Assembly (NCBI GenBank): GCA_031772625.1
Contig: CM062815.1
Coordinates: 119,234,989-119,298,988, forward strand
Length of the DNA: 64,000 nucleotides
From: Pinus tabuliformis
Taxonomy: Eukaryota; Streptophyta; Pinopsida; Pinales; Pinaceae
Direction: 5' to 3'
The position numbers and the translations under genes are program-made. Shown piece by piece: positions 21,314 through 32,569 of the stretch; position 1 is the first letter of the stretch; every line of letters begins with the position of its first letter. The notes below the pieces were generated by a model. That model was given only the letters and a program-made list of their open reading frames with translations, made no database searches and was not told the DNA's origin.

Positions 21314-23356
21314 TGTAACACCCTCTTCCCACATTTACCCAAGCTAACTGGTCCACTGGGATAAACATGTGATGAAGAGTAACTATGTTATGATTCAACT
21401 CCCCAAGTATAGTTAAGGAAGTGGAACTGACATGACAAGACCAATATGATCTTCCACACATGCTACAAAACCTTCAGGAGCCAACCACCCTACCAGGTGA
21501 CCAAACCCTGAGACAAGTTGCCCTTTCACTGCCTTATAGCCTTAGTCGCTCCCATGACAAGGCATACATGTGACTGGGACCCTCTATTCGCTCCCACAAC
21601 AAGGCATCCATCTGACTGAGGCCTTTTTTTAGGCAGTTTTGTGCCAACGGCCTCAAATTCTTTGCCACTTTTTCAGGGCTAGGACTCAGGCAACTACTCA
21701 AAACGTCATGAAACTTCCAGAATGATAAATAACATCGAAACAAGGGTACTAATTCAAACACTCCAACACGGAATTTATTTCCCCCCTACCAGCCATGACA
21801 GGAATTTCATCAAATATATCACAAACATGTAATCTACATGTCACAACAACATATCTAAGCATAGGGGTCTCATACTTATCTGAGAATCGTCTATGAGGAC
21901 CGATATCTCCTCACAATGACTGCATTGCTATCTATTAGGTCATTCATTCACTAACATTTCATATACTAACTAAAACATGATGAGATCCATATATCATAAC
22001 TATCATAAAACATACTTACAACCAACAAATAACCAAAGATACATCAATGAGGAAACAACCATTAAAGCCACATAATATCATGTACATTTACTCGTGAAAA
22101 TACCAAGGAAAATGAGCTCTTATTAACATATGCAAATCCAACCAAGTCAGGAACTTCCAAGTACCACCCGACCATAAATTGGGCTGAACCAAATCTCTCT
22201 TTCAGCCAATCACCCTGAGCCATATTCTAGGTATGAATGTGGTATCTCATGAAACAAATCAAACAAAACCAAACTAGGGCTTCCAGAGGCCAAATCACCT
22301 CAATCGTCAACCATTGATTCCACCTCATGGTTAGATATAAATAACCATCACCAGATCAGTCTCTACCCAAGATTTCTAGGGCTCTATCGAATTTGTTCCA
22401 ACCAAGGATTCCAAGACTAGTAACTCAACCCATAGATGTTGTCGGGATTCAGAGCATTTGTCCAACCAGGGCTTCCAGGACTATTAAATCAACCCACCAA
22501 GGGCTCCAGAGCATTTGTCTAACCAAGGCTTCCAAGATTAGTAACTCAACCCAAGATGTTATAGGGCTTTAAGAGCGTATTTCAAACCAAGGCTCCAGGA
22601 ACTAGTAACTCAACCTACAGCCAAAGTTTACATGAACCAACCAGAAAATAAAAGGAAAGAAACTCACAACACCATGGATATCCAGGAAATGGCAAGGCAA
22701 GGTAAAACCACCATCAATCCAGGAAATCCTCCATGCTAATGATAAATCATAACCAAGAAACCACATGCATGTGCCATGCATGCCAAAACTAGAAAGGAAA
22801 TCATATAAGCAACTTAGTGCCTGCAATCAAAACCCATTGTAGTTGCTGATATTGATGTCCTCTTGTGATTTCCTGCTCTTGTTTTTCCTTCTTTCTCCAA
22901 ATCCCAAGTATGCCACACTCCTCCAAGAGTGCTCCAAGAAAAATATAAGTCTCCAAGAGTATGAGAGAGAGAGTAGACTATGAGAGCTCCAACACCGAAT
23001 TGAAAAAAAGCTACAAACTGATCCTCAAAAGCCTTTTTATTAATGAGGCTTCTATTTTCTTCATTTTCCATTATTTTTCCTTGATTTTCCTCCTCACATG
23101 CAACATGTGACCTTTCACCTCCCTTTTCTCCTATTTTCTATTATTTTCATAAATAAAATTCCTGTTAATGCCACTTTGCCTTTCCAAAGCCTTTTCCATT
23201 GCCTTTTCCAATTTCCATAGCCATTAATTAATCACAAGTGATCCCCATCACTATGTTTTTTCCCAACAGTCAGGTTGGGATACGTTTCCCATGACCTTGG
23301 TTATTATTTTTCCTTTATTAATTTTATTCCATGGATTTTTGACCAGGGCTATTACA
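21314..23356 (-). repeat. 3' LTR of element C (lower-coordinate copy)
   Basis: Begins tgtaacaccctcttcccac at 21314 and ends gggctattaca at 23356. It is parallel to 56676-58623 through its length, with many substitutions and some indels. It contains repeated phrases of the type ggcttccaagactagtaact (about 22410-22620), a degenerate internal repeat also seen in the partner near 57720-57870. ORFs within it are not genes. Confidence 0.85.
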
Positions 23357-23709
23357 GAACACTATGTTCAATGACACCTACAACCAACAAGTCCATTGAA
23401 AAGAAAAACATATTGCCCATGTATCTTTATAATTTAGCTCGTTGCAGTATTTACAATGATAATCCTGCTGAAAAGCAACAAACATGAAAAACATAAAAAC
23501 ATGATAACCATAACGACATGACACCCATACCTCTTATTGGAGGTCTATAACATAGCTCATGGTGGTATTTACATCCATATATATATATACCAAAAATCAC
23601 ACCAACATATATGCCAAAAACATTCACTTAACCAACGAATAGGGAGGGATACACAACCTGCATCTGATTAGCCATATCCCATATAGCTTTATCGGGCCCA
23701 AGGTGCTTC
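23357..23709 (-). other. 3' end of element C internal region
   Basis: Minus-strand sequence downstream of C pol. At 23709-23640 it reads on from the pol C-terminus with WDMANQM-like and YPSLFVG residues, matching the usual end of Ty3 pol and continuing what precedes at 39554. The rest is 3' untranslated sequence before the 3' LTR, including a short (TA)n tract at 23577-23591. The C gene was broken here by the insertion of B at cacta (23710-23714). Confidence 0.65.
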
Positions 23710-23714
23710 CACTA

Positions 23715-25546
23715 TGTTGAACCTCAGAATTACCCTCTCCTTGACATTTTTTCTTACCTTTTTCCCTCACTTTCTCATAATATTACAAACCCAATCAATG
23801 ATAAATGCTAGATTTTGTCTTAAGGAAAACATTAAAATGATCGCCATATTATATTTTCATGTTCTTGCTATTTGAATAGATTTTTGCAAATTAGCTACAG
23901 AACACAGCCTATTCTGAAACTAACTGTGGATTCTGTAGCTACTCTCATGGTTTGGTAGGTTCCAGGTGTCAAATGAAGAATTTGGCCACATGGGCATTTA
24001 TAGAATCATCTCCACATGGATTCTATCCTATTCACTCGGTCTAGATCAATGGAAAAGCAAGCCTAAAGTCATTGTCAAAGATGGAGTCAAAGTATGTTAT
24101 CTGAAAGAATTAGGACTCTTGATTTGATCTTTCATAGCTAATCAAGAGTCTACCAGTTCTGTTGCAAATCTAATTCGAATTAGCCACTTGTAGCTAATCA
24201 AAAGTTTAAACAGTCCTATTGCAATTCGAATTAGCCACCTGTAGTAAGTTTATCTCATAAACAGTCATGTTACATTTAATTCTAATTAGCCACCTGTAGC
24301 AAGTTTATCTCATAAACAATCATGTTATTTTCCTTTAAATATCGGTTGCATGTAACCAAGAGAAGTTAGAAGGAATTACGTTAAGTTCAGGCTTTTTGCT
24401 GATACTCTATATTCAGACTTCATTTTTTTCATAATACAAACTTTGTGTTGCCAATGATCGTTTAAAGTGCATCCTTAACTAGCTAGCATTCTAGCCACGT
24501 CAGTTGCAGAGGGCCCCTGCACTGAAGGAGGTTTTTCATTTGTTGTTTTTAGTTCAATTTCCATTACTCTGTTTTCAGCAAATTTGTTTTCTAAATTAGG
24601 ATGATATTTCATTTCAGTTTTTAATCAATAGCATAATGATAAATCACAACTGTGCAGCCTTGTTCTTCTAAGATATCTTGTGGAGAAAAATGGCTCTGTT
24701 TCCAAATTGAATTAAGATTGAAGTAATAAGAATACACAGTTGCTTAGTTTTCTTACTGTTTTTTCATTCATTTTCTTAGAACAAAATTGTCAATTAACTG
24801 TGTTAATGGATGTTTTCAAAAGCCATTTCAAGATGATGATGATCCTAAACTAAATGGTTAAATGTCTAATTCATATAGTGATTGAATTTACTTAGTACAT
24901 TGTTATTTTCCTAGGAACTTAGGAACTAAGGTATAATTGATTTTTTGCATAGCACTTCAAGAGGGTAATGCTTCACATTTGAATGTTGGAGAAAGTCAAA
25001 AATACATTAGTTGTTTATAGTTAGTTTTACATGCTTTTACCTTTTTGCTTTCAGATCCTCACTTAGTTGCATCACTGATATTTCCAATAATCATTTCAAG
25101 GAGATTGATTTAATCATATTCCAAAATTGAATGGTTGAATGTTTAACGAATGCAATTACTGAGTTACCTTCTGCATCAATTTCATTCTTGGTTTTAAGAA
25201 TTAGATCCATGGATTAAGACTAATAATAAGATAATATAGATGCTCTGTTTTTTTTATTAGTTTCTAACTAGCCAACAGTTCTTGGTCCATTTTTAAGAAA
25301 TTATATTAACTTAGGAACATTTCCTTTCCTCTAAAATTCATTAGATTCACTTAAATTTTCTCATAGTTTCAAGTTGTACATTCTTAGACATCAAAGAACA
25401 TAAACCACCAAAAAACAACATAAAATACAAAACAACAAAGTAAGAAAAAGGTTAACTAAGCACATATAGTGCACCACACTTCATCAGCTTACAAATCTCG
25501 GTTGATAATTTATGCAAGCAATTTAGGACACTAAATTGACTAAAAA
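23715..25546 (+). repeat. 5' LTR of element B
   Basis: Starts tgttgaacctcag at 23715. The 3' boundary is set by alignment to the other LTR, whose end is gactaaaca; here gactaaaaa, so the final CA is mutated. It contains tandem-like aattcgaattagccac phrases at about 24170-24300, also present in the partner. The LTR is 1832 bp; the 3' copy is longer by 158 bp because of an internal duplication. Confidence 0.9.
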
Positions 25547-25549
25547 TTT

Positions 25550-25566
25550 TGGCGCCATTGCCGGGG
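25550..25566 (+). other. primer-binding site of element B (tRNA-Asp type)
   Basis: The sequence tggcgccattgccgggg lies 3 bp after the 5' LTR. It is complementary to the 3' end of plant tRNA-Asp except for one base (cat instead of cgt). This PBS type is known in Athila-like Ty3 elements. Confidence 0.8.
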
Positions 25567-25608
25567 AAGTGTAATTACGTAACCTCATTTCTTACATCAA
25601 AAAATTAT

Positions 25609-26862
25609 ATGCGTAGAGAAAGAGACTCTAGGGGTAGATTCCTAGCTAGAGGCAGGAGTTTAATTCCTACAACACCACTTAGTCCACCAAGACTAAGAAG
25701 AGATACACCTCCATCTCAAACTCATATTCCACATTTCACTAGCCATAGACTTCCTGAAGTTCTAAGGTCAGAAATCCAATTAAGAGGATCTCCTACTTCA
25801 TCTACTGAGGCAGTCCTAGAGGAAGAAAATCTTGGATCTCCAACAGAAGGAGTAGCCTTTTTCACCTCTATAGGGGAACATATTTTAGCTGAAGAATTAG
25901 AAATTCCTAGAGGAGAAGGAGAAGTAGAACCTTTCTTCCACATACCTTTGATAGAGGAACCAAAGGAAGAGCAATTAACCTTGCAGGTTGAATCTTATAT
26001 TAACTCTGAAGAATCTATAATGGTAGGAAGAGAAGAAGAAGGAGAGGGAGTTCTGAATGGAGAATTTACACTATTTGGAGGAGGAAGAGGTAGAGGAAGA
26101 AGTAGATGAAATAATGGAGAAGGTAGAGGAAATGATGGAGAAGGTAGAGGAAATAGGGAAGTTGATAATTCTTTTGGATTCCCTATAGTTGATGAAGAAA
26201 CATATGCCACAATGAAAAATATCTCATCTTCTATCCTCCCAAATTTTCATGGATTAAAAAGTGAAGATCCTGAAACATTTTTATTTGAATTTGAAGTCTT
26301 GTGCAGAACTTATGATTATTTACAAGACTCTCAAAAACTCAAATTGCTTCCTTCAACATTGAAAGGAGCTGCTTTAAAATGGTTTATGGGATTGATCACT
26401 CACTCTATTAGAACATGGAATGACATGAAGAAAGAATTTTTGGACAGGTATTTGGATTATTGCATACCTATCAATCACAAAGATGAAGTGTTTAAAATGA
26501 TGCAAAGAGAGGATGAAAATTTGGAGGATTTAATTGAAAGATTCAACTATAACTTAAAAAGAACAAAAATGGAAAACATAGATCAAGATACTTTAAAAGC
26601 TCTTTTATTAAAAGCCATTAGATATGAGTGGATAGACATCCTTAACATGACGCGGAAGGGAGATATCTCTCAACTCCCATTAACTGACATTGGAGAATTA
26701 TGTGTTCATCTCTCAAGAGGAAATTCCAAAACTGGGAAAGGTCCAAGAGATCCTTCTCTTGCTAGAGTGAATAAATCTGCAACTGAATCAGTGAGTAGGG
26801 CAGAAATTGGAAACATGCTTGACGAATTTAAAACAGATATTCTAGGGAGCCTTAGTGAATAG
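25609..26862 (+). pseudogene. element B gag (capsid region)
   Basis: The first ATG after the PBS (25609) starts a basic, R-rich segment and an acidic segment. A TGA at 26107-26109 follows GRGRGRSR; the frame continues beyond it with NNGEGRGN repeats, so it is probably a CGA-to-TGA change. The gag domain is clear at 26212-26862: NFHGLKSEDPETFLFEFEVL, STLKGAALKWFMGLI, WNDMKKEFLDRYLD and EDLIERFNYNLKRTKM. Its stop at 26860-26862 precedes a zinc-knuckle remnant. Confidence 0.85.
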
Positions 26863-27565
26863 ATAGATACACCTAAGTTACAAAACAAGTAGAAAGCCGA
26901 GACTAATGCTTTAGCTATTTTTTGTCCCAAATGCAGAAAGAAGCATGCTTTAAGAGAATTCCCTTTGGATGTAAAAATGATATAGACGTGTGATTTGTTC
27001 ATAAAACCATGAGACCAAGAGTTGTCCTTCAGTTCTTGGTCTTAAGGCTATTTTTCAAGAGGAAATAATTTCAAATCCAACAGAATCTCTTTTCTTTGTC
27101 TCTAGAAGACCTTGGCAAGGGCCACAAAACTTGGGTTTTAACAACCAAATGTATATTCAGCCCCCACCAAATTGGAATTCTTGGCAACAACCTTGGCCTT
27201 AATCTCAATCTCAATCTCAACCTTGGGCTCAAGGAGTGCAAAATCCATATGGAATATTCTCTCAATACTATCAATATCCTCCATCATATCCAAACTATCC
27301 TCCCGAACAAATTCCTCAACAAAATCAACAACCCCAACTTCAAAACCAAAATCCTCAACTTTCACTGCCATTCCCACAGAGACCAAATCAGTTACCTGCC
27401 CAACCATTACCAAACCCCAACAATAAAAATCCTCAGAATACCTATATGGTGGAAAGACAACAATTTCCAACTTATATGATCACTCCTCTAGATCTCAATG
27501 ATGTCCAACTGAGATCTGGTAGGATATTAGAAAAGAAAAAGCCTTCTGTAGTTATTCAAGAATAA
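26863..27565 (+). pseudogene. element B gag C-terminus, zinc knuckle and P/Q-rich tail
   Basis: Just after the stop, FCPKCRKKHALREFPLDV near 26920-26970 resembles a CX2C...H knuckle with the last cysteine replaced by phenylalanine. Frame changes follow. From 27236 a Q/P/N-rich tail is open (YYQYPPSYPNYPPEQIPQQN), then DVQLRSGRILEKKKPSV, a motif seen before the protease in this lineage. On the minus strand the same DNA gives long frames that are only shadows. Confidence 0.7.
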
Positions 27566-27759
27566 GACAATTATGAGGAAGATTCTCTATAGGCAAATAA
27601 AAGTTTTGAAGGAACACCTCTTCAAAACTAGAATACTAAAAATGAAAAACAAAAAGAACCAATAAACTCAACTCCTATCATAGAGCAACCACAGTATCTA
27701 CTTCTACACCTCCTTTTCTTGAAAAATTACAAGTTGATAGAGGGGTAGAAAAGCATATT

Positions 27760-28471
27760 ATGTTGCCTAATTATGATTTTCTAGATGAATCGAAAAATGT
27801 CTGTATCAAAATCTCTTTGTTACAAGCCATTAAGGAGATTCCAATTCTAGCTAAAACAATACATGGGTTGAGCATGAAGAAGCTAGGAAAAAAAAAAAGA
27901 AAAAAAAAGAATTCAACTGGCAGGAAAGATAGCAGACATAATGATGGGAAAAATTTCCATACAAAAATATGTAGATCCAGGAAGTCCAGTTGTAAAAACA
28001 CATATCAATGGAGTTGAAATTCCGAATACATTGATTGATTTAGGAGTAGAAATAAACATCATGAGCAAACAAACCATGGAACAACTCAAGTTTCCTAATC
28101 TTCTTTATACACCTACATTACTGCAATTGGCAGATAGATCTGCAACCAAACCAGATGGCGTGTTAGAAGATATTTCAGTTTCCTTAGACTCTTGGGAGTA
28201 CCCTGTTGATTTTATGATCTTAACCCCTAAGAAAAATCTAGGAGGACATCCACTTATATTAGGAAGACCTTGGTTGGCTACAACTGATGCTTTCATTAGC
28301 TATAGATTTGGTGATATGTATATCTCTGATGGTACATCAACTAAGAAATTCACTCTATATCCTCCAGCAAGAACAATCGCAGAGATAGATGAAAAAAATG
28401 GATTGATGATGAAAATGATATTCAACCTCTCTTTAATATTTCAACCATTAGTGAAGATAGTCAAATCTTAA
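27760..28471 (+). pseudogene. element B retropepsin-like protease
   Basis: The protease region reads VDPGSPVVKTHINGVEIPNT, then LIDLGVEINIMSKQTMEQL, ADRSATKPDGVLEDISVSLD and LGGHPLILGRPWLATTDAFI. The hallmark LIDLGVEIN replaces the usual LIDLGAS-type active site, where Asp-Leu-Gly is normal for this lineage; the residue after glycine is changed. The closing ILGRPWL motif is intact. A frame switch from the 27760 ORF to the 27941 ORF follows an A-rich, slippage-prone tract (27889-27912). Confidence 0.8.
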
Positions 28472-28668
28472 ATATAATGGAAAATTTTGAATCATCTCCA
28501 GAATACAAACATGATCAATTTCAAGAAAAATCCAATATTGAATATTTGTCATCTAGGCAAATGTCTCTTTATTCTATGGAATAATTTGGTAGCTCTACAG
28601 TTGAAATCTTTCCAGGAAAAACATTGAACATAAACAATAACTTGGAAAAATTACAATAGGAAAAGCTA

Positions 28669-28776
28669 ATCAAAACATTACAACAACATTCTTCTACATA
28701 TGCATGGGAATACACTGACATGATCAAAACATTACAACAACATTCTTCTACATATGCATGGGAATACACTGACATG
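28669..28776 (+). repeat. 54-bp tandem duplication in pol of B
   Basis: The segment beginning atcaaaacattacaacaac at 28669 is repeated exactly at 28723. The unit of 54 bp is a multiple of three, so it adds 18 codons without shifting frame (QHSSTYAWEYTDM occurs twice). It lies just before the RT domain and is a private duplication of this copy. Confidence 0.95.
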
Positions 28777-29414
28777 AAAGGAATTAGTCCTAAAACTTGT
28801 ATACATCACATCTACATTGAGGAAAATTGTAAGCCTATCAGACAACCTCAAAGAAGGATGAATCCAAATCTTAGGGAAATTGTGAAAGAGGAGTTGCAAA
28901 AATTGCTGAATGTAAACTTCATTTACCCAATTTCAGACAGCCAGTGGGTTTCTCCTCTAGTGATTGTGCCTAAAAAGAATAGTAAATGGAGGGTATGTAT
29001 TGATTATCGAGAATTGAATAAAGCTACCCTAAAATTTCATTTTCCTTTGCCTTTTATAGATCAAGTGTTAGATACATTCGTAGGTAAGAAGTATTTCTCA
29101 TTTTTGGATGGTTTTAGTGGTTACAATAAAATTCAGGTAGCATCTGAAGATCAAGATAAAACCACATTCACCTGTCCATGAGGAACTTATACCTACTGAG
29201 TACTTCCTTTTGGATTGTGTAATGCACCTGCAACATTCCAAAGAGTAGTACTAGGAATTTTTTCTGATCTAATACATGATTGTGTATAGGTGTATATGTA
29301 TGAATTTACAGTTTATGGGAATGCATTTGAAGAAGCTTCAGAAAATTTGGAAAAAGTTCTTAAAAGATGTAAGGAAGAAAACCTTTCACTAAGCCATGAA
29401 AAATGTTTTATGAT
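28777..29414 (+). pseudogene. element B reverse transcriptase, first part
   Basis: RT sequence runs from KGISPKTCIHHIYIEENCKP to VSPLVIVPKKNSKWRVCIDY, FLDGFSGYNKIQVASEDQDK (motif A), then TGA at 29179, further gag-free RT codons (LPFGLCNAPATFQRVV, motif B) and a stop near 29287 where the motif C codons are lost. YEFTVYGNAFEEASENLEKV and SHEKCFM follow. At 29414 the PLE interrupts, and RT resumes at 33098. Confidence 0.88.
29402..29414 (+). repeat. left copy of the PLE target-site duplication
   Basis: The 13-bp aatgttttatgat at 29402-29414 recurs exactly at 33098-33110. On the left it ends the B codons for KCFM; on the right it begins the codons that continue (FMMFTKGIVLGHH). Removing one copy plus the insert restores an uninterrupted RT reading order. 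Confidence 0.93.
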
Positions 29415-29640
29415 TCTGGATTTAAGACCTCTGTGGTACATTATTTTCGAATTAGTCACCGGAGAATCCACAGTAAGAACCATTTTCTGCCAACGTTTCA
29501 AATCCCAACCGGGATCCATCATCAGGACAACTTGAATGCTTTGATAGAAGAAGAGCAGATTTCAGGGTTTAAATAAAAATGAGGAGAGAAAAAGAGAGGA
29601 ATGTCGGCTCTCAATTTTGAGAAGTCGGCTGTCTCTGATT
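29415..29640 (-). repeat. inverted terminal fragment of the PLE
   Basis: Read on the minus strand, this segment has the same order as 32530-32640 on the plus strand: a tatttaa motif, a pyrimidine-rich stretch, caagttgtcctgatgatgga, then gaaacg. Similarity is partial, so it may come from a related subfamily or be old. Such an inverted piece at one end is a known habit of PLE insertions. Confidence 0.65.
29490..29531 (-). ncRNA. hammerhead-ribozyme-like motif 1 (minus strand)
   Basis: On the minus strand the core ctgatga (29525-29519) is followed by one extra T, a 7-bp stem II (ggatccc with gggattt, two G-T wobbles) closed by ggtt, then gaaac (29499-29495). These match the conserved CUGANGA and GAAA blocks. 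Stem I could use ttgtc with ggcag (wobbles). Stem III is not formed: the bases after gaaac read gttgg where the other copy has gcgtc. Probably inactive. PLEs are known to carry hammerhead motifs. Confidence 0.6.
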
Positions 29641-29983
29641 TAATTAATTAATTAATGAATTAATTTTTTAATTTTTAATTTTTTATTTTTTTTAGAAAAA
29701 TTGAATTAATATTTAATATTTATAAATGATTGATCATTAATATTTATTATTATTAAAATTAATTGAAATAATTATTATTATTTTAATTATTATTATTAAT
29801 ATGATAATTAGTAATTAGTAATAATAATTATAATGATCAAAATTGATGATGAATTTTTTTTAATAAACTTGGTATATTGAATTAGTTTTTATTTATTATA
29901 ATATATGATGGTATAATTTTTATTTATTAATTTTTAGAATAGGTTATAGCTTTAGAAAGGAAATTAATAAGGTTTCTAAGAAG
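29641..29983. other. AT-rich segment before the PLE RT
   Basis: Almost pure A/T with attaatt and ttatta repeats. The RT frame is open for at least 15 codons upstream of 29984 (for example RKEINKVSKKV), so the apparent GTG start is not the true one. The usual 150-200 residues that precede RT in PLEs are not visible here and were probably lost. Confidence 0.5.
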
Positions 29984-30955
29984 GTGGCGCTTGCCATTAA
30001 ATCCATTAGCTCATTGAGTTCCCTACACCATAAACTCATTGAAAGCAACCCTATCACGCCTAGAATCTATGGTCTCCCCAAGATTCACAAGGATGGGGCT
30101 CCCCTGAGGCCCATTGTCAACACCTTTGGTGGTCCTACCTACCTTCTTGCTAAGTTCCTGGCGTTAAAGCTTAAGCCCTTGGTTGGTCGTACGGAGTCCT
30201 TCGTAAAGGAATCTGCTTCCTACATTAAGGAGCTCAAGGACATCAAGCTTGACCCTGGGGACATTCTTGTTAGTTTTGATGTTGTTTCCCTCTTCACTTG
30301 CATCCCTATTAGTGAGGCCATGGAGGTGATCAACTGCCTAACAGATCCTGACACTGCTAAGTTAGTTGAGATCTGTCTCACTTCTACGTTTTTCTGTTTT
30401 GAGGGAGAGTTCTTCAAGCAAACCTGCGGGGTTGCCATGGGCTCACCCCTTTCCCCTGTTGTTGCTAATCTTTTCATGGAAGATTTTGAGCCAAAGCTTT
30501 GGAGAAGATATGTGGATGACACCAATGTTATCTGGCCTCACGGCCAAGAGGAATTAGATCTCTTCTTCAATCATCTCAATAATCAATCCTCCGCCATTAA
30601 GTTCACCATGGAGCAGGAGGTCGATGGTTGCCTTATGTTCCTCGATATTCTTATTTCTAAGAATAGTGATGGTTCCCTCGGCCACCAAGTTTTTCGCAAG
30701 AAAACGCATACTGAGCAGTATCTTCATGCCAGTTCCCATCATTTCCCGGCTCAAAAGATGGGTGTTCTCAATACCCTGGCTACGCGGGCCCTAAGGATCT
30801 CGGATAAGGAGAGTTTTGAGAAAGAGAAATCCCATCTCCTTGATGTCTTTGTTGAGAATGGTTATAGTAGATTCCTGGGTCAGAGGGCTTTCCTTAAAGC
30901 TTCGAAGAATTCGTTGTCTCATCGTGAACCAAAGGCGCGAGTTCCTGGCGTCCTT
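29984..30955 (+). pseudogene. PLE reverse transcriptase
   Basis: PLE RT hallmarks appear in order: PRIYGLPKIHKDGAPLRPIV (core opening), VSFDVVSLFTCIPISEAM (motif A, Asp), CGVAMGSPLSPVVANLFMED (motif B), WRRYVDDTNVIW (motif C with YVDD) and MFLDILISKNSDGSLGHQVF followed by TEQYLHASSHHFPAQKMGVL, the PLE-specific thumb. This RT group is related to telomerase RT rather than to LTR or LINE RTs. The domain is remarkably free of stops compared with element B around it. A frameshift at about 30900-30960 separates it from the endonuclease. Confidence 0.93.
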
Positions 30956-31376
30956 CTTCCGTATTCTCATGTCGCATGATGTCCCTGTGACCTTTAGGCC
31001 CCTGAACACCATTCGCATGTCCCTCAGATCAGCGAAGGATCCTATCGACCCTAAAGATATGAAAGGTGTGTACTTGATCCCCTGTTCCTGTGGGACCCCC
31101 TACATTGGGGAAACTGGTCGCTCCATTAATCAGAGGATTAGTGAGCATGCAACAGATCTTAAGCATAGGCGTACTAAGTCTTCCGCTTTAGCTGAGCACG
31201 CCGAGAAAACCAATCATCATGTTTGTATTGAGCAAGCTAGTGTTATTGCTAAGGTTTTGCACTTCCATCATCGGAAATTTAGGGAGGCGCTTGAGATTGA
31301 AAAGAGGCCGAGTAATCTCAATAGAGATGATGGCTGGAAAATCAGTCGGTGTTGGGTCCCAACACTCTCGACCTAG
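30956..31376 (+). pseudogene. PLE GIY-YIG endonuclease domain
   Basis: In the frame shifted from RT, linker residues DVPVTFRPLNTIRMSLRSAK and DPIDPKDMK lead into GVYLIPCSCGTPYIGETGRS (GVY and YIG strands, CxC pair), NQRISEHATDLKHRRTKSSA (Arg and His), HAEKTNHHV and REALEIEKRPSNLNRDDGW (catalytic Glu). All key positions of the fold are present. In PLEs this enzyme nicks the target to prime reverse transcription. The frame ends at TAG 31374-31376, followed by an 18-T run. Confidence 0.93.
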
Positions 31377-32530
31377 TCTTTTTTTTTTTTTTTTTTAAAC
31401 TTAACTTACGTATTTATTATCTATTATTATTCTGAATTATTTTATTATTATTATTATTAATTAATTAATTAATTAATTAATTTTTTTTTTTTTTTTTCAT
31501 CTCTATCTTTTATATAAGAATGGTCCTGTTTTTAATTCCTTCTTATTTTTAATTATTTATTTGTATCATGAGGTATTTTTAATTACTAATTTAACTTATA
31601 AATTTTTTTATTTTTAATTAAATATTATTATTAAATCATTTTATTTTAAGGGGTTGGTCCCCTTAGGATAATATAACTTTAATTATTAAAATATAATTTT
31701 AATATAAATATAATTTAATTTTAAATATAATTTTAATTATATTTTAATTTTGCCCACGGGTTTTGGATTGACGGTGAATGGGTGCACTGTTAAGGCACTC
31801 CTTGCGATAGGTCACTGGTTCAAATCCCCCGTGGGTACTTAGGTTAGTCTTAACTAAAAAAAAAATTATATTTTAATTTTAATATAATTTTATATAATTT
31901 TAATTATATTTAATAATTAAATAAAATTTTAATTATGTTTAACTAACTATTATCATGTATCATTACTAACTATTATCATTTAAAATTTATTTTATTATTA
32001 TTATTATTATTTTATTTTATTATCACATAATTATTTTATTTATTCTTAGGGATTGGTCCCTCTATGAAATTTTTTTTCCCTTAAATATAATTTTTAATTA
32101 TTTATCTCTAACTAACTATCATCTGAATTATTTTTAGTTACTAATTGAACATAATTGCTTAATTATTTTAATATTTTAGTTAAAAATTTTAATTATTTAT
32201 TAATATTTGTATCTAACTATTATCATAATATTATTTTTATTTTTATTTAAGGGACTGGTCCCTCTCTAGAATAATTTTTTCCCTTAGATATAATTTTTAA
32301 TTATTTATCTTTAACTAACTATTATTAGGAATTATTTTTAGGTACTAATCGAACATAACTGTTTAATTATTTTTAATATTTTAATTATTTATTAATATTT
32401 TTTATCATATTATTATTTTTATTTAAAGGACTAGTCCCCCTAGGTTAACATTTTTAGTAAATAGGGTTTTTGATCCCAGGACCTAGTCAAAAGTAGCTGT
32501 TAGTCTTTTTAGCCGTTGGAGGCTTTGCTC
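31377..32530 (+). repeat. PLE 3' region with degenerate ~180-200 bp tandem repeats
   Basis: A/T-rich DNA in which a short GC-containing palindrome recurs: agaatggtcctg near 31517, ggggttggtcccc at 31651, gggattggtccct at 32049, gggactggtccct at 32251 and aggactagtccccc at 32427. Flanking text (taactattatcat, tttttaattatttatct) is also shared. Spacings of about 135, 400 (holding the SINE), 202 and 176 bp suggest a decayed tandem array. No coding content. The palindromes could form short hairpins in RNA. Confidence 0.7.
31752..31863 (+). mobile_element. short tRNA-like SINE nested in the PLE
   Basis: A 112-bp GC-richer island in A/T DNA. It begins gcccacggg and shows a B-box-like ggttcaaatcc (31818-31828), the 3' partner cccgtggg (31829-31836) that pairs with the start like an acceptor stem, and an A-run before 31863. 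It is flanked by a perfect 17-bp repeat aattatattttaatttt (31735-31751 and 31864-31880). Head, tail and TSD are those of a SINE. T-arm pairing is imperfect, so it is not a functional tRNA gene. Confidence 0.8.
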
Positions 32531-32569
32531 TGTCTATTTAACCTGCTAAGCTGGATCTGTTTCTTCAAC

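Noticed and set aside
19861..23356. A foldback DNA transposon with long terminal inverted repeats
   Set aside because: The left arm continues at 58624-59045 and the right arm is one of a pair of LTRs of C, so the structure is an LTR element inserted in a solo LTR.
27071..27470. Several 60-127 residue frames on both strands around the B gag tail
   Set aside because: They are shadows of the low-complexity P/Q/N-rich coding tail.
29490..29531. Motif 1 as an active hammerhead ribozyme
   Set aside because: The core and stem II fit but stem III and the cleavage triplet are not formed, so I list it as a degenerate motif only.
31752..31836. A tRNA gene on the plus strand
   Set aside because: The acceptor-like stem and B box are present but the T-arm does not pair properly and no anticodon arm can be placed with confidence; the A-run and 17-bp TSD point to a SINE.
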